A stretch of DNA of 64,000 bases from Hydrogenophaga taeniospiralis (GCF_020510445.1 NZ_JAHBAG010000001.1:1588501-1652500), one strand, 5' to 3'; counted from the stretch's first letter, positions 46,497-56,133 are shown. The notes: generated by a model from the sequence alone, not told the origin. Numbers and translations are program-made.

Positions 46497-48548
46497 TCAG
46501 CCCTGGGCCTGCGGCAGCGCGAAATAGAAGGTCGCGCCGCCGTCGACCTGGCCTTGCGCCCAGGTCCGGCCGCCGTGTCGGGCAATGATCCGAAAGACAT
46601 TGGCCAGCCCGATGCCGATGCCATCGAACTCGTCGACGCGGTGCAGGCGCTGGAAGACGCCGAAGAGCTTGTCCTGGAACCGCATGTCGAAGCCGGCGCC
46701 GTTGTCGCGCACGAAGACCACCGTCTCGCCCGGTTCGCCGGGCTGCGCGCCGATCTCGATCCGGGCTCGCGGGCGTTTGCTGCTGTACTTCAGGGCGTTC
46801 GAGATGAGATTGACCAGCACGACGCGCAGCATGGAGCGGTCGGCCGCCACCACCGGCAGGGGCGCGATGTGCCAGTCGATGTCCCGGCCCTCGGTTTCCG
46901 GCTCGAACCCGCGGATCACCTCGGCCACCAGGGCGCTCAGGTCCACCGGGGTCTTGTGCATCTCCTGGCGCCCCATGCGCGAGAAGGCCAGCAGGTCGTC
47001 GATCAGCACGCTCATGCGGCGGGCCGCGTGGGTGATGTTGCTCAGGTATTGCAGGTTCTCCGCATCGAGCGCCGGCCCGGCGCTTTCCTGGAGCAGTTCC
47101 AGGTAGCCGTCGATGTGGCGCAGCGGGGCGCGCAGATCGTGCGAGACGGAATACGAAAAAGCCTCCAGCTCCTTGTTCGCCGCCTCCAGTTGCGCGGTGC
47201 GTTCGGTCACGCGCTGCTCCAGCGTTTCGAAGGATTGGTGGAGCTGTTCGGTCATGAGCTTGAACGCGGTGGTCAGTTGCCCCACCTCGTCGCCCGCGCC
47301 GATGTTGATTTCGGCCAGCCGCTCAGGGGCCATGGGCTTGCCGGTGGATGGCATGCCCGCGCCCTCGGGGTGCAGGACGGTGCGGGCGACCGCCGTGGTC
47401 AGTGTCTTGATGGGCGCCGTGAGCCGCGCGATCAACACGTAGCCCAAGGCCCCGCCCACGAGGAGGATCAGCACCGACACCCCAACGATGCCGGCCACGG
47501 TCTGCTGGATGGTCCTGGTGGTGCTTTCCCGCGACAGCGCCAGGCTCAGCGTCAGCGGGGGGGCCCGTGCTTCCATCTTCCAGGGCATGAAGGCCTGGTA
47601 GTACGAGGCCGACCCGCTCGTCTCGGTCTGCAGCCGGATGGCGTTGCCGGTCGGCGGGAGTTGCGGCACGGTGGGGTTGCCCATGCCGACCAGTTGCACA
47701 CGGTGTTGCCCGTCGGGGGAAAAGAAGGCCGGAATCACGCCGCTCCTGGAGGCCGTTTCCTCCAGGAAGGACTGGTCGAACACCCGGCTGAAGACGAACA
47801 TGCCGATCACCTCCGGTGGTGCCTCGCCCGCCCCAGGGGGTGTCTCCGCCGGCGTGGCGATGCCCAGGTTTTCGACGATCGTCTCGCCAAACGATTCGCG
47901 GGGCGTGCCCTGGATCGGCACCCTCACCTGCATCACCATCGTGTGTTCGGCGGGGAAGTCCACGTGGCCCGCGACCTGATTCGCCAGCGGCAGGCTGCGC
48001 GCGATGTGGACCGGCAGCGGGGTTTGCTGCCAGCTCCACCAGTCGGTCAGTTGAACCCGGCCGTCTTCCTTGCGCCGGGTGCCGCGCAGCACGGGCTGGC
48101 CGCCGTGCCGCGTCACCATGCCGGCCCCGTCTGGCGTCACGTAGTGGGACAGGTCGCCGCCCAGGTAAACGGCCACACTGGAGAAGCGGGCCGACAGCAG
48201 GATCAGCTGCAAGCGGTTCAACGAGGTGATCTTGTTGTGGCCCAGGGTGAAGTCCAGGGTCTCGCCGGGCGCCCGGTCCAGCCTGAGCGTCTGGCTGTAC
48301 AGGATCGCCATGTCGCTGAGGTTTTTTTCGTCGCGCGCGGCGTCCACCGCCACCGCCACCTGGGCCTCGCGCGAGGCCTGCAGATCACTCCTGAAGGACA
48401 CCAACTGCTGCGAAAGCCGGGTGAAGGCGTCCGCTTCGCCCTGGCTGTTGATCAGGAACGAGGTCAGGCCAGCACTGAGCGCGGTCACCACCAGCAGAAA
48501 CGCCGCAAACGCCAGAAGCAGCTTGTGTTCGATGCTGGTGAATTTCAT
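46497..48548 (-). CDS. Sensor histidine kinase, second of a paralogous pair
   Basis: This 683-residue membrane kinase has an N-terminal helix (about 9-30), a large periplasmic sensor of about 270 residues, a second helix (around 320-340), HAMP, a coiled coil (ETLEQRVTERTAQLEAANKEL), the H-box YSVSHDLRAPLRH, and an ATPase with NLISNALKY, DNGAGFD and GIGIGLA. Its catalytic half is closely similar to the kinase at 49907, so they are duplicates. It lies 41 bases after the solute-binding gene in the same operon. No response regulator gene is adjacent. ATG 48548 is preferred to the TTG at 48554. Confidence 0.92.
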   Translation of the reverse strand: MKFTSIEHKLLLAFAAFLLVVTALSAGLTSFLINSQGEADAFTRLSQQLVSFRSDLQASREAQVAVAVDAARDEKNLSDMAILYSQTLRLDRAPGETLDFTLGHNKITSLNRLQLILLSARFSSVAVYLGGDLSHYVTPDGAGMVTRHGGQPVLRGTRRKEDGRVQLTDWWSWQQTPLPVHIARSLPLANQVAGHVDFPAEHTMVMQVRVPIQGTPRESFGETIVENLGIATPAETPPGAGEAPPEVIGMFVFSRVFDQSFLEETASRSGVIPAFFSPDGQHRVQLVGMGNPTVPQLPPTGNAIRLQTETSGSASYYQAFMPWKMEARAPPLTLSLALSRESTTRTIQQTVAGIVGVSVLILLVGGALGYVLIARLTAPIKTLTTAVARTVLHPEGAGMPSTGKPMAPERLAEINIGAGDEVGQLTTAFKLMTEQLHQSFETLEQRVTERTAQLEAANKELEAFSYSVSHDLRAPLRHIDGYLELLQESAGPALDAENLQYLSNITHAARRMSVLIDDLLAFSRMGRQEMHKTPVDLSALVAEVIRGFEPETEGRDIDWHIAPLPVVAADRSMLRVVLVNLISNALKYSSKRPRARIEIGAQPGEPGETVVFVRDNGAGFDMRFQDKLFGVFQRLHRVDEFDGIGIGLANVFRIIARHGGRTWAQGQVDGGATFYFALPQAQG

Positions 48549-48589
48549 CGTCAAGGGGGCGCATGGCCGTCGCTTCGTTGGGACAACCG

Positions 48590-49906
48590 CTACCGGGCGG
48601 GGTAACCATTGTGCGCTTGAATGTCCTGGTCAATCTTCGTGGCGGCCTGGCTCAGTTCGGTCTGCACGTCCGCGCCTTGGATGATGTGGTCCACCGCTTC
48701 GGCGAAGGCCTTCGTGATGGCGCCGTAGGCCGGTGTGGGCGGGCGGGGGACCGCCCAGCCCTTTTCGATCTGCTGCACATAGAGGTGCAAGGGGCCGGCG
48801 GGCCGGTAGAGCTTTGACTGGGCCAGGGCCGATTTTCGAGCCGGCACACCGCCATGGATGTCGGTCCAGCGCGCGACATTGTCCGGCTGCAGGAGGGATT
48901 CCAGAAAGGCCCAGCTGCCTCTGGGGTCCTGGCAGGAGCTGGGGATGCCGAAGTTCCAGGTGCCCAGCCCGGTCTTGGGGCCGTGGCCGAAGTCGGGCAT
49001 GGGGATGACGACCAGGTCCTGGCCCAGCGCTTCGGCGTATTTGTTGTAGAGCCAGTGGCCAACCCAGGAGAGCGCGGCCTTGCCGGAGGGGAAGTCGGTA
49101 TCGCCCGCCGGTTTGGGGTTGGCCCAGCCCTTTTGAAACCAGCTCTGGAAGCGCTTCATCGCCGCGACGGACTGAGGGCCGTCCAGCACCCCTTTGGCGG
49201 ACCGGTAGCTCTGGCGATCGATCAGGTCGCCGCCAAAGGACTGCAGGATGGGCGAAAAACCGTAGGTGAAGAATTCGCCCCGCCCGTAGTTGATCTTCAT
49301 GTCCAGCGGGTACGCCACGCCCGGCACGGCGGCCAGCTTCTCCAGCGCGGTCTCGAACTCGGCCAGGTTCCATGGCTGTGCCACCGTGGGGATGCGCACG
49401 CCCGCGGCCCGCAGGTATTTGCGGTTGGCGTACATCGCCAGGCCCGAGTCGTAAATGCCCAGCGTGTAGAGTTTTTCCTGGTAGGTTCCCTGCGCAATGA
49501 CCGAGGACAAAAAGTCGGCCTTCAGCTGTTTCGACACGAAGCGGTCGATGGGTTGCAGGTAACCGAGCCAGGCCAGGTTGGCGACCAGCGGGCCGTCAAA
49601 GAACAGCAGGCAAGGCAGATCGCCCGTCTTCCCGGCGGCCAGGATCCGGTCGGTGTAGGTGCCCTCGGGCACCAACGTCATCTCGATCTGGTACCTGTCC
49701 TGGCTCTTCTGGAAATCCTGGATGTTGGCCTCCATGACCTTCATCAGGGTGTTGCCCACGCCGGCGTGGAACCACACCGTCACGGTCTGCTTCTTCGCGG
49801 CGGGCGGCTCCTGGGGCGTGGCGATGCCCGCCGCCCCACAGGTCGTCAGCAGGGCCAGCGCCCAGGCGCGCAGCGCTTTAAGTCCCACCACGGTGTGTCT
49901 GGGCAT
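48590..49906 (-). CDS. Family 1 extracellular solute-binding protein, without permease genes
   Basis: This 438-residue periplasmic binding protein of the sugar-type ABC family has a signal sequence (about 1-30) and the VTVWFHAGVGNTLMKVMEANIQDF opening, with PWNLAEFETALEKL and the C-terminal GGVPARKSAL segment. Glycerol-3-phosphate and sugar binding proteins are the nearest type by eye. Its ATG directly follows the stop codon of the upstream kinase, with an AGGAGA site inside that gene. No ABC permease or ATPase is encoded nearby, so it may serve as a sensing partner for the two kinases. That is an inference. Confidence 0.9.
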   Translation of the reverse strand: MPRHTVVGLKALRAWALALLTTCGAAGIATPQEPPAAKKQTVTVWFHAGVGNTLMKVMEANIQDFQKSQDRYQIEMTLVPEGTYTDRILAAGKTGDLPCLLFFDGPLVANLAWLGYLQPIDRFVSKQLKADFLSSVIAQGTYQEKLYTLGIYDSGLAMYANRKYLRAAGVRIPTVAQPWNLAEFETALEKLAAVPGVAYPLDMKINYGRGEFFTYGFSPILQSFGGDLIDRQSYRSAKGVLDGPQSVAAMKRFQSWFQKGWANPKPAGDTDFPSGKAALSWVGHWLYNKYAEALGQDLVVIPMPDFGHGPKTGLGTWNFGIPSSCQDPRGSWAFLESLLQPDNVARWTDIHGGVPARKSALAQSKLYRPAGPLHLYVQQIEKGWAVPRPPTPAYGAITKAFAEAVDHIIQGADVQTELSQAATKIDQDIQAHNGYPAR

Positions 49907-51844
49907 TCATGTCTCCTGACGGGGGGATGGGCGAAGCGAGAAATAGAAGGTCGCACCCTGGTCGATCTGGCCCTGTGCCCAGACCCTGCCGCCGTGGCGC
50001 GCGATGATCCGGGCGACATTGGCCAGCCCGATGCCGGTGCCCTCGAATTCGTCCACGCGGTGCAGCCGCTGGAAGACGCCGAAGAGCTTGTCCTTGAATC
50101 GCATGTCGAATCCGGCGCCGTTGTCCCGCACGAACACCACGGTCTCGCCTTCTTCACTGGGCAGCGTGCCGATCTCGATCCGGGCCTGCGGGCGCTTGCT
50201 GCTGTACTTCAGGGCGTTCGAGATCAGGTTGAACAGCACCACGCGCAGCATGGCGAGATCGCCGGTGACCACCGGCAGATCGGCGATGCGCCAGTCGATG
50301 TTCCGACCTGCGGCCTCCGGCGCCAGCCCCCGGATCACGTCGGCCACCAGGGCGTTCAGGTCCACCGAGGTCTTGCTCATCTCCTGGCGCCCCATGCGCG
50401 AGAAGGCCAGCAGGTCGTCGATCAGCGTGCTCATGCGCCGGGCCGCGTCGGCGATGGTGCTCATGTAGTGCAGGCTCTGGTCGTCGAGCGCCGGCTCGAC
50501 GCTTTCCTTGAGCAGTGCCAGAAAACCGTCGATGTGGCGCAGCGGGGCGCGCAGATCGTGCGAGACGGAATAGGCAAAAGATTCCAGTTCCTTGTTCGCC
50601 TGTTCCAGCGCGCTGGTGCGCTCGGCCACGCGCTGTTCGAGCGCCTGGTTGAGCGCGCGCACCTGCTCCTCGGAGCGATGCCGCTGCACCACCGCGATGA
50701 CCAGCGACACGCTCACGCCGAGCAGCAGCACGAACGACACCCCGGCGATCCAGGCCGTCTCTTGCGAGATGCTGAGCGTGCTCTGCGGCGAAAAACGGAC
50801 CACGGCGCCTGAAGGCAACTGAGACGCCGGGATGTCGAAGCGCACCAACTGCCGGTGGTCAAAGAGCAGGGTCTTGCCCGCCCCGCGACGCACCGGGATG
50901 GCCTCCGGGCTCACGCCGTGCATCACCTGCACCGCGATCTCGGCTGCCAGGCGCCCCTGCTCGACGCCGCTGATGACGCTGCCCCCCACGGCACCGTGGC
51001 CGACCAGGAAGTCCCAGCTCGTGAACAGCGGAACGTTGGCCGTCGATGACATCAGTTCGGCGGCGCGCTGGCTGCTGATGCCCTGGCCGTCGTGCGTGCG
51101 CATGTTGCCGATGGTGAAGATGGCGGAGTCGGGTGGAAGGGTCTTGAGGTCCTGCAGGAGAGCGTCCACGTCGGGGTATTCGCGGAACTCGGCCTTGACC
51201 TGCGTGGGGAGTGTCGCCAGGTCCTTGGTGACGGTGGCCCGGATGCCACGGTAGGTGAGGTCGTCGGCCATTCCGGGGAACACGATGCGTCGGGTCCGTG
51301 GTGCGAGCTGCAGCATCACCTGCAGTGTGCCGAACATGTCGCCGTCTTCGGCCACCCCGGTGATGCCGCTCTCGCCCTGCAGCATCGCATCGTTGTAGCC
51401 GTTCAGGCCCATGAACACGATGGGCACCCCGGGGAACAGCTCGGCGCGGTGCGCGCGGGCGAAGTCGAACGCGGCGTTGTCCGAGGTCAGCACGACTTTG
51501 AATTTCTGCGCCGAGAGCTTGGCTCGGAGCAGGTCGAGCAGCAGCGGCCCCTTGAGCAGGCCCGGGTTGTGCACCGCGTCCAGGTACTCGATCCGCAGGT
51601 CGTACTCGGCGGCCAGAGGGCTGAAGACGGCATCGACGCCTTCCTGCTGCGAACGGGTCCAGACGAAGTCCGGGCCGTAGGAATGGAGCACGAGGACGTT
51701 GTCGTGGCCGTTGATGTGGGTGTCGGCATGGCCGGTGGTCGGCGTCAGCACCAACAGAACCGCCCACACCAGCAGCGTGACCCACACGGCGGTGGAGCGG
51801 CGCGGGAACGGACGGTGTGGGCTTTCCTGCTGCCTGAAAGTCAT
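49907..51844 (-). CDS. Sensor histidine kinase with ABC-substrate-binding sensor domain
   Basis: The 645-residue protein is the first gene of the operon. The N-terminal periplasmic half is an ABC_sub_bind-type domain (VLVLHSYGPDFVWTRSQQEG, LFPGVPIVFMGLNGYN), so ligand binding is built into the kinase. One membrane helix (about 365-385) and a coiled coil (RVAERTSALEQANKELE) follow, then the H-box YSVSHDLRAPLRH and ATPase boxes NLISNALKY and DNGAGFD. The start is ATG 51844; an upstream start at 51895 adds 17 residues before the signal. The other kinase at 46497 has nearly the same catalytic part. Confidence 0.92.
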   Translation of the reverse strand: MTFRQQESPHRPFPRRSTAVWVTLLVWAVLLVLTPTTGHADTHINGHDNVLVLHSYGPDFVWTRSQQEGVDAVFSPLAAEYDLRIEYLDAVHNPGLLKGPLLLDLLRAKLSAQKFKVVLTSDNAAFDFARAHRAELFPGVPIVFMGLNGYNDAMLQGESGITGVAEDGDMFGTLQVMLQLAPRTRRIVFPGMADDLTYRGIRATVTKDLATLPTQVKAEFREYPDVDALLQDLKTLPPDSAIFTIGNMRTHDGQGISSQRAAELMSSTANVPLFTSWDFLVGHGAVGGSVISGVEQGRLAAEIAVQVMHGVSPEAIPVRRGAGKTLLFDHRQLVRFDIPASQLPSGAVVRFSPQSTLSISQETAWIAGVSFVLLLGVSVSLVIAVVQRHRSEEQVRALNQALEQRVAERTSALEQANKELESFAYSVSHDLRAPLRHIDGFLALLKESVEPALDDQSLHYMSTIADAARRMSTLIDDLLAFSRMGRQEMSKTSVDLNALVADVIRGLAPEAAGRNIDWRIADLPVVTGDLAMLRVVLFNLISNALKYSSKRPQARIEIGTLPSEEGETVVFVRDNGAGFDMRFKDKLFGVFQRLHRVDEFEGTGIGLANVARIIARHGGRVWAQGQIDQGATFYFSLRPSPRQET

Positions 51845-52012
51845 CGCGTGCCTCGGTCTTGGTGCCTGGACGGGAAAGATGGGGGAGTGCAACAAACTAC
51901 TTACAAGTATCGGCGAGCCCCGCTGGCACGGTCAATCGCGGAACGGGCGTTGTGTGCCGGAACGCACGGAAAAGCCGTCCGGGCGGGTGCCCAAGGCAGC
52001 CGCCACCACCGC

Positions 52013-52044
52013 AAAAAAAAGCCCCGGTGCGGGTGCACCGGGGC
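52013..52044 (-). terminator. Intrinsic terminator of the Tim44-domain gene
   Basis: On the minus strand a GC-rich hairpin with perfect ten-base arms (GCCCCGGTGC and GCACCGGGGC, loop GGGT on the plus strand, 52021-52044) is followed by eight Ts (plus-strand A-run 52013-52020). It is about 50 bases after the Tim44 gene stop. Confidence 0.9.
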
Positions 52045-52095
52045 CTGGGGTCTGCGAACCGGCGTTGCGCCGGTGGTGGGGGCGGGCTCAGCCGC

Positions 52096-53007
52096 TCAGT
52101 TCATCTGCTGAATGCCCGAGAGCACCCAGCCGCTGGCGCCCTGGCGTGGTTTGGTCAGGTGCCAGATTTCGTCAAACGCCTCGTTGGCGGGTTCGCCGCT
52201 GTCGCGGGTTTCGCCGGTGAAGCGCACGCTCACCAGGTAACGGTCGGCGTCTTCTTCCACCTCGATCACCTCGGCGTCGATCTGGACCACGTCGGTGTGC
52301 TGTTCGGCCGCGCCACGCTCGGACAGGTCCATCTTCAGCTCGGCGAACATCTCGGGCGTGGTGAAGGCGCGGATGTCGTCGAGGTTGCCGGCGTCGTTGG
52401 CGGCCTGCAGGCGGATGAAGTTGACCTTGGCGTTGCGCACGAAGCTGGCCACGTCAAAGTCGGCCGGGATGCGGCTTGGGGCCGGCTGCAGGTTGGCGCC
52501 GATGCCGGAGCCGATCATGGAGCCGCCCGCGCCCGCCTGGGACGGGGTGGCCGCCTTGTAGGCCTGCGTCTGCGGCGAGCCACCGGCGGCGCCCGCGCCT
52601 GCGTAGGCCATGCCGCCCGCTGATCCACCCTGTGCGGCGGCGCGCTTGCGCATGACGAAGCCGATGGCGGCGAGCGCGGCCATGACCAGCAGGCCGATCA
52701 TGAGCATGTTGGCCAGGCCCTCGCCAAAGCCCAGGTGCGAGGCCAGCGCGGCCAGGCCCAGACCGGCGGCGAGGCCGGCGATCGGGCCCAGCCACTTGCT
52801 GCGGGTGGACGCGGCGGCGGGGGCGGCCGCGGCGCTGGCGGGCGTCTGGGTGGGCGTGGCGGTGGGGGCCTTGGCCGGCGGCGTGGCCTGGCGCTGCATG
52901 CCGATGGACTTGCCGCCACCCAGGCGGCGCGCGGCTTCGGCGTCCATGGCCACGGAAGACAGGCCGATAGCAAACACCATGGCCAGCAGGGAAAGAATCT
53001 TTTTCAT
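52096..53007 (-). CDS. Tim44-like domain membrane protein
   Basis: This 303-residue envelope protein has a signal-like hydrophobic start (LLAMVFAIGLSSVAM), an Ala/Pro/Thr-rich linker, two hydrophobic stretches (about 75-95 and 98-118) and a C-terminal Tim44-like domain from about 170 (FVRNAKVNFIRLQAANDAGNL ... VRFTGETRDSG ... EIWHLTKP). Bacterial Tim44-like proteins have no established function. ATG 53007 follows a GGAGAC site; a longer frame to 53058 adds unrelated residues. A good terminator follows at 52013-52044. Confidence 0.9.
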   Translation of the reverse strand: MKKILSLLAMVFAIGLSSVAMDAEAARRLGGGKSIGMQRQATPPAKAPTATPTQTPASAAAAPAAASTRSKWLGPIAGLAAGLGLAALASHLGFGEGLANMLMIGLLVMAALAAIGFVMRKRAAAQGGSAGGMAYAGAGAAGGSPQTQAYKAATPSQAGAGGSMIGSGIGANLQPAPSRIPADFDVASFVRNAKVNFIRLQAANDAGNLDDIRAFTTPEMFAELKMDLSERGAAEQHTDVVQIDAEVIEVEEDADRYLVSVRFTGETRDSGEPANEAFDEIWHLTKPRQGASGWVLSGIQQMN

Positions 53008-53185
53008 GAGGTCTCCGCAAAAGGAATGGGGGAGCGCGCAGGGTAGGGCCTTCTTCATTCAAGAAAAAGCAGCGTTATCGGGATGTTTCGTTCGGTTAAA
53101 AGGGAGGGTTCGAGGTCGGTCCCACCCGCGGGCGCTTCCCTGCACACCGCCGTTGGCGCTATCGTGCGGTTTTTGGGGAGTGCCC

Positions 53186-53623
53186 ATGATCCACCTCCGC
53201 GAAATCGACCACCTCGTGCTGCGCGTCGTCGATCTCGACGCCATGCTGCGCTTCTACTGCGATGTGCTGGGCTGCCACGTCGAGCGCCGGCAGGATGGCA
53301 TCGGGCTGGTGCAGTTGCGCGCCGGGCGCTCGCTGCTCGACCTCGTGCCGGTGAGCGGGCCGCTCGGTCGCGCCGGTGGGGCGCCGCCGGGTGCGCAGGG
53401 GCGCAACCTCGACCATTTCTGCTTCCGGGTGGAGCCGTTCGACGAGGTGGCGATCCGCGCCCAGCTCCAGGCGCACGGCGTCGAGGCCGGCGCGCTGGCC
53501 TCGCGTTATGGCGCCGAGGGCGAGGGGCCCTCGATTTACGTCACCGACCCCGAGGGCAATGTGGTGGAGCTCAAGGGGCCACCGGATGGCGTGGCTGTGG
53601 GCCAGACGGGCGCGGTACAGTGA
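53186..53623 (+). CDS. VOC family protein (glyoxalase-like)
   Basis: This 145-residue protein has paired glyoxalase modules: IDHLVLRVVDLDAMLRFYCDVLGC at the start, NLDHFCFRV in the middle, and IYVTDPEGNVVELKGP at the end, with His/Glu positions suited to a metal site. The substrate is unknown. ATG 53186 follows GGGGAG; the longer open frame upstream is antisense to the Tim44 gene and is discarded. The next gene begins 64 bases after the stop. Confidence 0.9.
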   Translation: MIHLREIDHLVLRVVDLDAMLRFYCDVLGCHVERRQDGIGLVQLRAGRSLLDLVPVSGPLGRAGGAPPGAQGRNLDHFCFRVEPFDEVAIRAQLQAHGVEAGALASRYGAEGEGPSIYVTDPEGNVVELKGPPDGVAVGQTGAVQ

Positions 53624-53687
53624 GGGCGCCCGCCATGCGGTCCGTGCCCGACGGCCGCGCGGGCTCGGCGTTTGGAGGCGCCTGGAC

Positions 53688-53978
53688 ATGAAACAACAGA
53701 TCGCGCGTTTGTCCCCCCACCAGAACGGCAAGGTTTTCGCGGTGCTCATGGCCGTGAGCTCGCTGCTCTTCCTGATCCCGTTCTTGCTGTTCATGGCCAC
53801 GGTCGTGCCCGCGGGCCAGCGCCCGCCCATGTTCATGATGGTGATCGTGATGCCGGTGATGTACCTCGTGATCGGCTACGTCGGCGTGGTTGTCGGTTGT
53901 TTCCTGTACAACTTCCTGTTCAGGTTCATCGGCGGCATCGAGTTCGAGTCCGAGTCCACGTCCGACCCGGCCTCTTGA
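53688..53978 (+). CDS. Small two-helix membrane protein of unknown function
   Basis: This 96-residue protein has two strong hydrophobic segments (about 18-40 and 49-78) separated by a short PAGQRPP loop, with an acidic C-terminus (FESESTSDPAS). I recognise no domain beyond a DUF3566-like look. ATG 53688 has GGAGG ten or so bases upstream. The gene follows the VOC gene and may be cotranscribed with it. Confidence 0.75.
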   Translation: MKQQIARLSPHQNGKVFAVLMAVSSLLFLIPFLLFMATVVPAGQRPPMFMMVIVMPVMYLVIGYVGVVVGCFLYNFLFRFIGGIEFESESTSDPAS

Positions 53979-54167
53979 GGCCCCGGCGCCCGTCTGTGCG
54001 CTAAAAGACAGACAGCGGCCTGTGTGGGGCGCACACTGGAACGATCCCGGGCCTGTGTTGCGCTCACTGGACCACCCTCCGTGCTGCGCACTGCGGGGCT
54101 GAGCGCCTTCGGAACGGCCGGGCGGCGCTCACGCGGTCGTGGCCAGGTTCCGGGCAAAGGACTTGCC

Positions 54168-55214
54168 ATGACCCAGCTTCCCGTGTCGCCCCCCCTCCCC
54201 CCGCCACCGGCTTCTGCTCCCGTGCGGGGTTATCTGCGGCCCATGGTGTTGTTCGTCTTCCTGGGCGTGCTGCTGTCGCTGGCGTTTCGCCTGTCGGACC
54301 TGCTGCCGCTCTTGTTCGGGGCGGTGATCGTCGCGGTGGCGCTGCACGCCCTGGCCGCGCCCCTGGAACAGTTCCTGCGCCTGCCGCCCCGGCTGGCGGT
54401 GGGGGCGGCGGTGGCGCTCGTGCTGGTGGTGGTGGCGCTGGTGGTCTGGCTGATCGGCGACCGCCTGGTCACGCAGCTGGACGACCTGGGGCAGAAGCTG
54501 CCCGCCGCGCTGAACGCGCTGGTGCGCTGGGCGCGTGGCCACACACTGGGGGTCACGCTGCTCAAGGTGTGGGGCAGCGCGGACGCGGGCGATCTGCCGC
54601 TGGCCAGTGTGGCCATCGCCGCGACCCAGGCCCTGAGCGCCGTGGGCGGCATCGGCCTGATGCTGGTGGTGGGGGTGTACATCGCCGCCGACCCCGCGAT
54701 GTACCGCGACGGGCTGGTCCGGCTGATCCCCCCAACCTACCGCGAGCGCGTGGGCGAGGCGATGCGCGCCAGCGGCCACGCGCTGTCGCGCTGGCTGATG
54801 GGGCAGGGCATCTCGATGCTGTTCGTGGGGCTGTCCACCACTGTGGGGCTGGCGCTGCTGGGCATGCCGCTGGCGCCCACGCTGGGCCTGCTCGCCGGCG
54901 CGCTGGCCTTCATTCCGTTCTTCGGCCCCATCGCCTCGGGCGTGCTGGCGGTGCTGATCGCCTTCATGGAAGGGCCCACGCTGGCGCTGTCGGTGGCCGG
55001 CCTGTGCGTGGCGATCCAGGTGATCGAAGGCAACCTGCTGATGCCCCTGGTGCAGCGCTGGGCGGTGGAGCTGCCGCCGGTGCTGGGCATCACGGCGGCC
55101 ATCATCTTCGGTCTGCTGTTCGGCCTGCCGGGCGTGATCCTCGCGTCGCCACTGATGGTGGTGGCGATGGTGCTGGTGCGCAAGCTCTACGTGGAAGGCG
55201 TGCTGGAGACGTAG
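54168..55214 (+). CDS. AI-2E family transporter (PerM-like permease)
   Basis: This 348-residue inner-membrane protein has about eight helices and the AI-2E/PerM family pattern: VYIAADPAMYRDGLVRLIPPTYRERV in the middle and the C-terminal GLLAGALAFIPFFGPIASGVLA and ELPPVLGITAAIIFGLLFG helices. Members are called AI-2 exporters but act on varied substrates, including sodium or toxins. ATG 54168 begins a Pro-rich N-terminus; earlier in-frame codons have no ribosome-binding site. Confidence 0.9.
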   Translation: MTQLPVSPPLPPPPASAPVRGYLRPMVLFVFLGVLLSLAFRLSDLLPLLFGAVIVAVALHALAAPLEQFLRLPPRLAVGAAVALVLVVVALVVWLIGDRLVTQLDDLGQKLPAALNALVRWARGHTLGVTLLKVWGSADAGDLPLASVAIAATQALSAVGGIGLMLVVGVYIAADPAMYRDGLVRLIPPTYRERVGEAMRASGHALSRWLMGQGISMLFVGLSTTVGLALLGMPLAPTLGLLAGALAFIPFFGPIASGVLAVLIAFMEGPTLALSVAGLCVAIQVIEGNLLMPLVQRWAVELPPVLGITAAIIFGLLFGLPGVILASPLMVVAMVLVRKLYVEGVLET

Positions 55215-55305
55215 GTGGGTTCTGCCTTTCGTGGGACGTGCGTTGCTGCACAGACCCGGGCCCTGGAGGACCGGCTTTCCCAGGCGCCGGAGCACCCTCC
55301 TCGCT

Positions 55306-56133
55306 TCAGGCCGCGCGCGCCAGAAAGGCGAGCAGGTCACCGCTCAGACGAGCCTTGTCGGTGGCGAACAGGCCATGCGGTGCGCTGTCGTATTCGATCA
55401 GGGTGCTGTGTGCGATGCCCTGCGCGGCAACCCGGCTGGAGGCGGCGATCGGTACCGTCTTGTCGGCGGTGCCGTGGATGATCAGGGTGGGCACGGTGAA
55501 GGCTGCGAGGTCGCCCCGGAAGTCGGTCGACGAGAACGAACGCATGCATTCGATGGTGGCCTTCAGGCTGGCCTGCAGGGCGATGCCGCGTGCCCATTCC
55601 AGCAGCTCGGCGCTGACGGGGCGCTCCGCCGAATCGTCACCGAAGAAAGTCTTGAAGAAGCCGGTGAAAAACAGCGCCCGGTCGGCCTTCAGGCCCTCGG
55701 CCGTCTGGTCGAAGGCCGCCTGCTCGGTGCCGGCTGGGTTGTCGCCGGTCTTCAGGCGGTAGGGCAGGATGGACGACAGCAGCGCACATTTCGCCACCGA
55801 TTTCCCGCCATATCGTGCCATGTAGCGCGCCACTTCGCCGCCGCCCATGGAGAAGCCGACCAGGGTCGCGTCCTGCGCGCCGGTCTGCTGGATCACGGCG
55901 GCCAGGTCGTCGGCCAGGGTGTCGTAGTCGTAGCCGCTCCAGGGCTGGGTGGAACGGCCAAAACCGCGCCGGTCGTAGGCGATCACGCGGTGGCCCGCCG
56001 CGGCAATGGCCATGGCCTGGTCGTCCCAGCTGTCGGCCGACAGCGGCCAGCCGTGGATCAGGATCACGGGTGGGCCTTCGCCCCAGTCCTTGACGTAGAG
56101 GCGGGTCTTGTCGGGGGTCTCGATGGTGTTCAT
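55306..56133 (-). CDS. Alpha/beta hydrolase (arylesterase/haloperoxidase type)
   Basis: This 275-residue hydrolase belongs to the non-heme haloperoxidase/arylesterase group. The cap-less fold shows the oxyanion loop LIHGWPLSADSWDDQ, nucleophile Ser in GFSMGGGEVARYMARYG, Asp in IHGTADKTVP and catalytic His in APHGLFATDK. Substrates are small esters. ATG 56133 follows AAAGGTC; the GTG at 56148 is an alternative. It is divergent from the sugar-dehydrogenase gene 181 bases away. Confidence 0.92.
   Translation of the reverse strand: MNTIETPDKTRLYVKDWGEGPPVILIHGWPLSADSWDDQAMAIAAAGHRVIAYDRRGFGRSTQPWSGYDYDTLADDLAAVIQQTGAQDATLVGFSMGGGEVARYMARYGGKSVAKCALLSSILPYRLKTGDNPAGTEQAAFDQTAEGLKADRALFFTGFFKTFFGDDSAERPVSAELLEWARGIALQASLKATIECMRSFSSTDFRGDLAAFTVPTLIIHGTADKTVPIAASSRVAAQGIAHSTLIEYDSAPHGLFATDKARLSGDLLAFLARAA

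Noticed and set aside
46554..48605. Open frame of 683 codons on the plus strand opposite the second sensor kinase
   Set aside because: Same reason: a shadow of a real gene with repetitive His/Arg/Gln-rich translation.
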